From NCBI GenBank assembly GCA_005223375.1, contig RXOD01004321.1, positions 1 through 24,138 on the forward strand: a stretch of DNA of 24,138 nt, in the 5' to 3' direction. The position numbers were made by a program, and so were the translations under genes. The notes under the pieces were generated by a model that was not told where the DNA came from, searched no databases, and saw only the letters and a list, made by a program, of their open reading frames with translations. This document shows, one piece after another, positions 11,132-19,174 of the stretch; position 1 is the stretch's first letter, and each line of letters begins with the position of its first letter. Source of the DNA: Amoebophrya sp. AT5.2 (lineage: Eukaryota > Sar > Dinophyceae > Syndiniales > Amoebophryaceae).

Positions 11132-12450
11132 TCAAATCTGTGCAACGAGCGTAAATCCATGTGCATGGCATCTCCTCGATCTTGGACAAACAAAACCAGT
11201 CATGCAAGCAGTGTACTGCGGAACAAGTTGTGCAATAGCTGCCACGACTGCTCCGGCTCCCACACCTGCACTTCAGACCAAGACCACAGGTTGCACAACC
11301 AGAGTCGCGGTTGCGTCCATCGCCACGGCTTTCATATAGTCTAGATGAAGATGTATAGTTTTTGCTTTTCTTCTTCTTCTACGAAGCAATACTGAGATTG
11401 TTTTGATTTCTGCGGACACGGCTGCAAAATCGGATTTTCTTCGATCGATGATCGTCGTGCTCGTGCCTCAAAACAAAAACGCAATTACCTCCGCCTAGTA
11501 AGAACGCTGTAAGTACACGGTAAGCGAAAACCGCCGTGTCCTCCTCCGCGCAGAAGCGTGCCGCGATCATCATGGCTGCAGTGTCGGACGCCTCGTAGGA
11601 GTCCGACTTCATGATCAGAGAAAGTACTTGTGCGATCCCCCTCCGGAGTCCACTTCTCCAATATGTCTGCTTCTCAAACACACGCTGTCATCTCCAGAAA
11701 TGCTTCCCCCTCGTGCAGATCCTACAACACCACCAAACTGCCTCGCCACTTCTCTCACCGACGCCGTGTAGCCGTTGATGCGCGAACAGAATGGCAGTCG
11801 CTCCTTCTGGTCGCGCTTTGTCCCCTCGTCGCCAGGATCCCCCCGCCCCGCTCGTTCCACACCAGGCGCAGCTCTCCCGTCTTCCGCTCCCCGTTCCAGT
11901 TTCGCGCTCAGCTCCCCCGCGCACCAGAAGATGTCGTTTTCCGGGCCTCCTCCTCCGGCGACCGGCATTTCCAAAAGCACCACGCGCTCCGTCGCCTGCA
12001 GTCCGTAGTAGGGGTGCCGCGCCTGCACCTCGCCGGTGTGGCCGGCGTCGATGGGCGTGCCCCCCGGCGACACGCAGCTGTAGGCCATCAGCTTCCGAAT
12101 CACCATGAAGGCCATTACCGCGGAGCCCATCGCGGAGAACGTGCCCTGTATGTTCGAGATGCTGCAAGGCTCGGGGCCTTTCGGGCACGGCTCGTAGAAC
12201 TTTCCGTCCTTGATCCCCAGCGCGGCGTCCATAAAGCCCTTCGAGATCTCCCCCACGGCGGTAAACATCGCGAGCACTCCCAGAATTTTCGTTAGCGTCT
12301 TCACAATCTGGCTCGTTTCCGTCGACTGCGACTTTAGCAGAACCGCCTGCGGGTCGGTATACGTGCAGGTGGCATGCTTAAGCTTCTCAAAAAGCCCGCT
12401 CGGCTCGTTTGTGAAAGCAGGCCGAGACAATGAGCAGCTGCTGGCGCTAA
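11132..12450 (-). CDS. Unrecognised Cys-containing membrane protein, last three exons 11132..11265, 11489..11626, 11734..~12450
   Basis: I do not recognise the family. The upstream exon reads SRPAFTNEPSGLFEKL, then KHATCTYTDPQ. A hydrophobic segment (LTKILGVLAMFTAVGEI) is followed by a Cys-bearing loop (YEPCPKGPEPCS), a second hydrophobic segment (GTFSAMGSAVMAFMVI), and a region containing FWCAGELSAKLERG. Exon 2 encodes SLIMKSDSYEASDTAAMM and FLLGG. Exon 3 completes a Gly/Ala-rich hydrophobic segment (GVGAGAVVAAIAQLV) and ends VAQI at a TGA. Introns of 107 and 223 nt have GT-AG ends and preserve frame. The first codon of the long open frame is TTG, not ATG. In-frame codons LVLSASSCS upstream suggest an acceptor around 12447-12453 and a missing 5' exon, possibly the stretch at 12917-13235. 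Predicted: a two- or three-pass membrane protein. Confidence 0.55.
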
Positions 12451-12916
12451 GAACTAATTAGTACGGTAGTTAAACTACGTACTTATGATGAGCTACGCGA
12501 CCACGATGACGGAGTGAGCAGCGATTGATTACTTACATATTTACATACATTCATAATAATCTTTGACTTTCTTTTTCTATGAGCCCTATTTTTACGGCCT
12601 GTAACAAGTAAGTATCTAGAGGAAAGGACGAAGGGACGAGAAAGCTCGACGATGGATCGCTAGCTAGATATCTCTTCTTGTCTCCTTTGGCTTTGGGTGG
12701 AAGTGGCTCCTCCTACTGCACCAGAAAAGGGCTAGGCATGCAAAGCGCTTGGTGCTTGCCGACTTCAGTAGACGTTCCGTTTATCTTCCCGTTTTACCCC
12801 TGCCGCTAGAAGGCCCTACCACTGCCATCACTAAAGATCCAGGCGCTTATTTTCTCGGACACCGCTCGGCGCGAGTTCCTGAGCTTCGGCGGCCAGACCC
12901 ACTTTTTGCCAGCTGT

Positions 12917-13235
12917 TCATTTTCCGCCCGTAGCGTTCACTTGCTCCGCGACCTCGCACTTCACTTGGCCCTCCTGTCCGGTTGGGACACAGCAATTCAC
13001 CATCATGTTGCTCGATTGGATCCAGAAGTGCACTGTGTTCGGGCAGTTGCTCGCGAGCAGCTTCAGGTTGCTCACCATGTGCTTTTTGGAAAACTGCTCG
13101 CGATACTTCGCGCACAGGTTTGTGAATGACTCCCGCGCATCAGGGTCAAACACGCGGAAGTCCAGGCCATACGGCTCGTCCGCCGTGCAGTCGAGCACAA
13201 ACGACGTGGCACTTCTCGAAGAGCCCTCCAGTGCT
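12917..13235 (-). CDS. Probable exon of an unrecognised Cys-containing protein
   Basis: This minus frame reads SATSFVLDCTADEPYGLDF, then SFTNLCAKYREQFSKK, then LLASNCPNTVHFWIQSS, then NMMVNCCVPTG, ending NATGGK at a TGA (12917-12919). Regularly spaced Cys and Trp and balanced composition argue that it is coding. A plausible acceptor (TTTCCAG) lies near 13237. It could be the terminal exon of its own gene, or an upstream exon of the membrane protein at 12450-11132 if a donor such as GGTCAAG near 12985 is used; the sequence does not decide. No domain was recognised. Upstream (13236-13504) the frame stays open but contains a long palindrome, so I do not include it. Confidence 0.4.
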
Positions 13236-13357
13236 GCTGGAAACCGCGAATGTGAATGGCCGCGGCCGCGGTGAAGCCTTCTTACTCGGGGGCTTTGTTG
13301 AGGATCTTCGCTTCCGGCGAAAAACATCGTGGACAGCGCGTGGCGAACAGAGTAGCT

Positions 13358-13414
13358 CGCGCCAGACCAAGAACTTGCGGAGTCGGCGACTCCGCAAGGT
13401 CTTGGGCTGGCGCG
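13358..13414. repeat. 57-bp near-perfect palindrome
   Basis: Two 28-bp arms (13358-13385 and 13387-13414) pair around a single central base. The inner 12 bp (CTTGCGGAGTCG) match exactly, and only two mismatches occur over the full arm. It lies upstream of the Cys-containing exon at 12917-13235, in what is probably an intron or 5' flank. Confidence 0.9.
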
Positions 13415-13504
13415 CCACGATACGAACGCTGCTGCCCCGCCGGAGGTGGACATGATGTCGTCGTTCCCGCTGGCCGCGTTGAGAATACGTATTTCCTGCT
13501 TCAA

Positions 13505-14438
13505 AAAAAGACCTGCTCCTGCCGACTACGTACTAGAACAAGCGGACTCGCCTTCACATGGCCGTGGCAGGCACAGGCGGCGGAAGAGAAAATTTCAGTT
13601 GGTAGAACGGCTTCAATGCGTGTGGCACTTGTTGTGGCTCAGTTGTCATTTCTATCTTCCATCAAACTCTTCATACAACTTCACTGGTACAAACATAAAA
13701 AAGCGAATTTTATCGTATCTTCATTAATCAATATCAACATCGGCTCAACAAGATCAGGAGTCCTTTCGTCTCTCTTTCTTTTGCGAACGACGAGGACGAC
13801 GAGGACGACGATCTTGATCTTCTCTCTCGAGCGAGTACGAACGTCTCTCGCGCCCGACCGAACTGAAGAACGGACAACGATTGTGACCTTGCGAGTTGCG
13901 AAAGCAAGGTGCAGCTTGACGATCCATCTTTCGCAATGTTCCTTGCGGCAAAACTTCCAAAAAACAAGCACGCCGTAATACTAATATTCACGGCTTTATT
14001 GGGTTCGGATGCAATGAGAGCACCCCCAACGTGAGTCAAACCGAAATTTATAGGTGGTTTTTGCGTCAAAAACGAAAAGTCAAAAAGCTAGCTCTCGCCT
14101 CCAATGGGAATAGTATCGGGACCAACTCTCTAGTGGTGCAGCGAAGGGCAAGGGCGCATGGTGCTGCGCAAACATACATGATTTGATGGTTCCAAGAGAA
14201 AAGTTTTAAGTTTTTGGGCCGCACTCGTCGTACGACGATCAGGCGTTCGTTTCAAGAATTTTGCGAAGTTGTTCGTGGTCCCAATTGCCGCGGCCGCTTG
14301 GGCTTGCGGCATTTTTCTGAAGAAGTTGAAGTGAGAATAAAAATTAGTAGACACACCTTGAACAAGTTCTTGTGAATACAAGGGCCGAGAGTGAGAATGA
14401 TGCTTTCTACGACCTTTAGTCAACATCTGCGGCAATCT
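13505..14438. other. Intergenic stretch downstream of the kinase gene
   Basis: No supported gene was found. A minus frame ending at 14130 contains a plausible short segment (KMPQAQAAAAIGTTNNFAK), but it lacks a recognisable start or domain. An imperfect CGACGAGGA repeat lies at about 13788-13815. Confidence 0.45.
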
Positions 14439-16851
14439 TCATTCCTCGTCTTCCATGGCGCCTTCTCCTTGTGTGTTGTTTCCTTCCTCGTCTTCGTCGT
14501 CGTCTTCTTCGTCGCCTTCCTCTTCCTCTTCGTCCTCATCTGCTTCTTCGTCTTCCTCCCCGCCTTCCCCGACAGCATTTCCAGCGAGGGCGTTATTTGC
14601 GATGTGTTGCGCCGCGTTCTCGACCTATGGCGTTTTATTCTACTTCATTTCAAAGTACTTACTTCAAGAATTTTGACCTACTGCTTGGGGGCGGGAAGAC
14701 ACAGGGAAAGGTGCAGAGTGTTGGCGGCATCTTCCTCACATCGAGCAGGGGGAGGCATCTTCTATGCCAACCGCCGATATGCCCAATCCGCGGGAGGCCT
14801 CTCGGAGAAGTGCCGATCCTAATCGGGGATGGGCTTCATGTGGCTGCTTGGAGGGGCATCTCACGGTTCCCGGACGAGGATCCTGCCAACCCCTCTCCCT
14901 ATGAAGAGTTCCATCTCGCCTCCAAAGGCCGCGCGACCTCCCATCAGCACGCAGAAGCTACCGGCAGCTGCTGCATGATCTTGTTCCTCCATATCCCGGT
15001 TCCCCATGGGGATATTTTTGAAGTAGTTCCATAGAAATTGAAGTAGAAAAAGTCGCCATATTGCGCCCGCCCCCTGCGGCCCCCCTCCCACTCCTGCTCC
15101 GAGGTAGTTCACGTTCAGGCTTCCGTCCGGGTTGACGAGTTGCGCTGCGTTCTCAACTCCCTGTGCGTTGCCCTGGGCCGCCAGCGCCGCCAGCTGCTGC
15201 AGGTCCACGCCCGGTATCGCCACGCCCGGAAGCACGCTCACCTGGCCGTTATTTTCGTTGGCCTGGCGGATGGCGGCCAGCATGGTACAGTTCGGCTGTC
15301 CGGTGAAGGGGTTGAACCCGCTGGTCGCCTTGAAGTACTCGTCCGTGTTCTTCGGCGTGAGCACCCGCATCTTCTTCTTCGGTGTGGGCATCTTCGCGGC
15401 CACGCCGCCGTACCGCTCCTGGCAAAACCGCTCGTCCCGCATAACCGCCTGCAAAAACTTGTGCGCGCGAACGCCGTCGAGGGAAAGCCTGTCCGACGGT
15501 TTCACCGAAGATTCCATTGAGAGACGGTGGTGCGATCGACGATGCAAATAGGATTGATGCTCCGATGGATCATCGAGACGAGATGGCGAGGAGAGCCATC
15601 TTCGATGAGGGGCGGCGAAGACGAGCGATGGAACTTATTTGGGCACACGATTATATCAGCAGTGGGAAGCTAGGGCTAACTATTACCTGGATGCTAAAAA
15701 GAATTTTATCATCAATCATCATCATACAGCCCAAGCCCGTCGCACTAATCCGATGAAAGTAACAAGGTTAAAGTTGCATCGAGTTCTAGAGATTTTTTAT
15801 ACGATACCTTTTCTTCGGGTCTTTTTCGAGCATGCCGAGGATGAGGTCCTTGGCGTCCTTCCCGACGTCCGGCAGGAAATCGGGCACGCGGTACTTGCTT
15901 GTATGAACCTGCCAGCTGGTAGTGGTATACTGGTAGTGGTATACTGGTAGTGGAAACTAACCGGCCCTCTGAGCTATGGGCCCGGCGCGAAGCGAGGCCT
16001 GAGGCGGTTCAGACATGCCTCATATATCATTATGGCCGCAGTAGCTCCTGTAGGGGCAGTCGAGCAGCCAGGGGTTGGGGGCGGAAGCGACACCAAAGAA
16101 AGGCATCAGCACAACCCATAACACTACTCTGCACTTTATTTACCACTAGCGAGGCCGCGCCCATGCGAGCAAAGAAAGTACAACTCCTTTGTGGCAACGC
16201 GATCGATCTTCGACTCTCGAGACCCTTCCCTTCGCCTACCAGCTGGACCTCGGACCATAGATTTTTCGGTACGTCTCCTGGGCGTCGCGGCTTTCGAAGG
16301 GGGCGCGCCCGTTGATGAACTCGTAGAGGAGAATCCCCAGCGCCCACGTGTCTACGTCCTTGCTGTAAGACGTCTCGTTTACCTGCAGACATTGCAATTC
16401 GATCTTTCCCGTTGGCGTTGCCTTGTCCGATCAGCAATGCCTCTGTGATGAAGAATGATAATGAATGTCCTCGAAGATGACGATAGATTTTCTTAGGCAG
16501 AGCTCTAGAAAAATCAGTGAGTCCAAACGCCCACACGCACAAAGTACTTAATAAATAGGTGTTTGGCATTGGCTATGGCTTTGGCACGATGCTCGGTGTG
16601 AACTGAAAGTGGTGATAGCCTAAAAGACTCGCCAGACCAAGACGTAGGTAGGAACCAACCATTTCTGGGGGCAGGTAGTCGAGCGTGCCGCAGAAGGTGG
16701 TTCGCTTTTGCGTGGGCTGTCCCAGGTGCACGGACCAGCCGAAGTCGCTCATTTTCAGTGTGTCTCGCAGCCCCAGCAGGATGTTTTCTGGTTTTATGTC
16801 GCGGTGGATGATGTTCTTGGCGTGAATGTACGTTATTGCGTGCACCATCTG
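14439..16851 (-). CDS. Aurora-type protein kinase, C-lobe plus acidic tail; exons 14439..14624, 15062..15488, 15808..15897, 16249..16382, 16660..16851
   Basis: The five exons join in frame (342 codons plus stop). Seen in order: [11 protein letters not shown] (catalytic loop), DFGWSVH (Mg-binding DFG with the Trp-Ser typical of Aurora), [16 protein letters not shown] (activation loop Thr and the Aurora P+1 sequence), [14 protein letters not shown], and the closing Arg of KDPKKR. Aurora kinases control mitotic chromosome and spindle events. After the domain comes an extension with [15 protein letters not shown] and [20 protein letters not shown], then an Asp/Glu-rich tail ending GAMEDEE. The ATP-binding N-lobe (Gly loop, VAIK Lys, helix-C Glu) should lie directly upstream but was not found; the sequence beyond the inverted-repeat element at 16853-17281 does not look like one. 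Three introns (277, 350, 319 nt) are GT-AG; the fourth (14625-15061) is not. The 5' end is therefore unresolved. Confidence 0.75.
14625..15061 (-). mobile_element. Introner-like intron with inverted-repeat ends, in the kinase tail (437 nt)
   Basis: Removing 15061-14625 joins AGA to VENAAQ in frame, with AT at the 5' end and AG at the 3' end on the minus strand; a shift of a base or two is possible. The ends form an imperfect inverted repeat of about 50 bp: one end begins TATGGCGAC and continues TTCTACTTCAATTTC, and the other, in reverse complement, begins TATGGCG and continues TTCTACTTCATTTC, with a further shared TACTTCAA. The interior shows no coding capacity and no visible kinship to the other elements in this window. 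Confidence 0.7.
15917..15954. repeat. 14-bp minisatellite inside a kinase intron
   Basis: The unit TGGTAGTGGTATAC occurs 2.7 times in direct tandem. It lies in the 350-nt intron between kinase exons, near the acceptor. The intron also starts and ends with the inverted 11-mer CCAGCTGGTAG (16247-16235 on the minus strand and its complement near 15912-15922), a weak echo of the inverted-repeat introns. Confidence 0.8.
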
Positions 16852-16852
16852 T

Positions 16853-17281
16853 TAGAGACCCGAATCTACTTATTTCGGATCGACTTGAAAAATTTTTGGG
16901 TGGCCGCCCAAGTATTCTTCCGCGTGGACCGATCGGCGCGACCAATCCAGCATCATTCCAGGGCGTATACCTATGGGGAATCAAATCTACTTGGTGATCT
17001 GGGACCCCCCCTCGGACCCCCCCCGCCAAAAGAGCAAGTAGCGGTAGGTAAGCGAACCCCATCCCCGGCCGCATACTCCACTTTCGACCCCCCCCAACAC
17101 CCCCCCGCGGACCCCCTCGGAACAGATGGGCGAGTCTGGTGGATATCGCGGGCCTGGTTTAGCCGCCACATAAACTACAGGCACCTGTATGCGTTTTGAT
17201 GGTGTGACGTTTGTCGATAATTATGGGCGGCCACCCAAAAATTTTTCAAGTAGCTAAGAAATAAGTAGATTCGGGTCTCTA
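16853..17281 (-). mobile_element. Introner-like element with long terminal inverted repeats (429 bp)
   Basis: The terminal inverted repeats are 58 bp (16853-16910 and 17224-17281). The outer 24 bp (beginning TAGAGACCCGAATC) and inner 27 bp (CTTGAAAAATTTTTGGGTGG and on) match perfectly; the 7-bp block between them differs. Flanking exon-like sequence reads GCGCA on the left and CAG-ATG on the right (minus strand), so a CA duplication or a CAG acceptor marks the insertion. An intron from GTGGAGG (17294) to CAG (16849-16851) would even be GT-AG. The interior holds long C-runs on the plus strand and no open coding frame. Confidence 0.9.
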
Positions 17282-17860
17282 ATGCGCCTCCACCGACTCG
17301 AGCGTGTACGCGGTGACGTCGTGGCCGCTCGCGGCGGCGATGGGGTTTTGAATTTGATTGCTCGCGTGCAGGAACGCATCGACAGGAGAGCGTGCAGGGG
17401 CTGCTGTATCTTCACTGCGAGATGAGGATGCGCTGCTGGCGCCCCCGGGACGAGGTGGTGTGCCGGACAGGAGCGGCCGCGCCGCCCGCCGTCCTCCGCC
17501 CGTGGAAGTAGATGTGGAATGGGCGCCCGGCCGCCCGTGGTCGACGGGCGATAGCGGTGGACCACGCTCGTCCTCGCCGAAGTTGTCGATTTCCGCCTGC
17601 AGGTAACGGACGATGCGCTCCAGCTCCTCGATGCGCTGCGTGAACTTCTTGTAGGGGCGGTCAAAGGAAGACGGGGCTATGATGCGGCCAGAAGAAGTGC
17701 TGGGGCAATGTTCATCCCGAAACTGCACGTTCACAGAGTGCCCGATCCCGTCCACAATCCGCCGCGCGCCCTCCACCGGCAGGACCATCGTCCCCGCACA
17801 CATACGCTCGCTGCGCCAAGTCACCATGATCACGCCATTCACCGCCGAATCGAGTGATCT
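17282..17860 (-). CDS. Unrecognised coding exon upstream of the kinase C-lobe
   Basis: I do not recognise this. The minus frame reads NGVIMVTWRSERMCAGTM, then VEGARRIVDGIGHSVNVQF, then a short coiled-coil-like segment (FTQRIEELERIVRYLQAEI). It passes into a Ser/Pro/Arg-rich linker and ends TAYTLESVEA at the inverted-repeat element. Joining it to the kinase exon across that element is in frame (EA-QMVHAI, or ES-MVHAI for the GT-AG choice), so it may be the 5' part of the same gene. It contains no kinase N-lobe motif. The alternatives are a separate gene ending at the TAG inside the repeat, or a chimeric gene. The 5' boundary is unclear; 17860 is an estimate. Confidence 0.45.
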
Positions 17861-18381
17861 TGATCTTGATGTTGATGTTGAGCCGATCAGACCGATGCTT
17901 CGTTCTATCTTCTTGCAGTTGTTCGTTGTCACAGGAGAGCGATGGACAATGAATGAAAAAAAATATAAGAAAAGTGGGTGGCTGGTGGGGTCAAAATTTA
18001 AATGCCTTGCTTCTAGATGTCCTTGTCGTGCTGTATCTGAAACCGTTCAGGTTTAATATGCCTTCTAGCAAAAGCAGGGCCAGCGTTATCGAGTCCCATA
18101 GATATTCTATCCGGCTGGTGCATTTCAACGCTTCATACGCGATCCACTCGTCTAGGCACCGTTCTAGCGAGAACGCTACGATGTAGGGTATGCTATTATT
18201 TTTTACTTCCTTCTTGTTCAATGAATAGCCCTAGATGGCGGTTGCTTTGAGTCTTATTTTCGCAACTCTACCTCTAGAAAAGCAACTTTTCCTTTTCACC
18301 GCTCACTTTTATTTCCGAGGATATCGCTCGAAATCGATGGATCGGCTACAGGGTCGAGGGCACAAAGACACAAACAAAATG

Positions 18382-18478
18382 CGGCACTGCACGCCCGCGG
18401 CCGGAGCAGCATGGCCCTCCGTGATCATGGCCCTGAAGATGGCCTCCTCAAAAATTATCCGTCGTTCTTCTTCACTGG
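18382..18478 (-). CDS. Possible short upstream exon
   Basis: After a plausible acceptor (TGTGCCAG), the minus strand reads EEERRIIFEEAIFRAMITEG, then HAAPAAGVQCRI, which has charged, helix-like composition. It could be an upstream exon of the locus at 17282-17860. No donor was fixed and no domain recognised. The plus strand over the same interval is also open, so the call is tentative. Confidence 0.25.
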
Positions 18479-19174
18479 CACAGGCACTCTGTGTCTGATG
18501 TCTGGCACTTTGTGCGGCACATTTCGCGTTGCGTTACTGAATCTTTTGAGTCCTGCTATCGGCCGAGACGCGGCGCCGCGCGGCGTCATGAAAGTGGGCA
18601 CGCAGACGCGCAGGTCGATGGGTTCCGAAGGCCAACGGAAACTGCAGCCACCAGTGATGTCTATTTTATTCCCACCGACTGTCGATCGATGAGCGTACCT
18701 CCGCGGTAGAAAGGTGTGAAGTGCAGGGTCTAGGGCGGGGGGAGTACGTGTACGAGTAGTATGTACGCGTAGGCGTACGAGAAGTAGAGCTGTTTCTATT
18801 ACAAGTCGTGGGAGCCGGAGCGAGGAGTGACTGCAATCGATAACGAAAGCGAAGAACCCGGTTTAGCTTTGCTTGATGCATTCCTGAACTGCGAGCCTAG
18901 TGAGTCGAACTCGAACTCAATCCAGAGATGCCTGCTACGAGCGACAGCATTTTTTCTTGTTCCGAAGAGCAGGACCGGGGCGGCCCCTGGTCTCGATAGA
19001 ATTACGAAATCATTGTCGAATAGATGTCTGGAGCAGGTCTCATCGAGTGGAGACTGCTTTCTTTGTCTGGATAATAAACGGAACTTGTTCTCGTGAGGAC
19101 GTCTGATGATTCTAAAAATGTTTGGTGGTACGACTACGAGTACGTCGAGTACGTCGACGTAGCGCGCGGCTCTC
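18479..19174. other. Intergenic stretch downstream of the channel gene
   Basis: No supported gene was found. Runs of TACG-type repeats occur at about 18744-18782 and 19127-19160. Plus-strand frames are unstructured. Confidence 0.5.

Noticed and set aside
14391..14822. Plus-strand frame rich in Phe, Val and Leu, resembling a membrane protein
   Set aside because: It is antisense to the acidic GAA/GAC tail of the kinase, which reads as hydrophobic or Ser-rich on the other strand.
16981..17184. Minus frames inside the inverted-repeat element
   Set aside because: They are Gly/Arg-rich translations of the G-runs with no start context or domain; there is no sign of a transposase.
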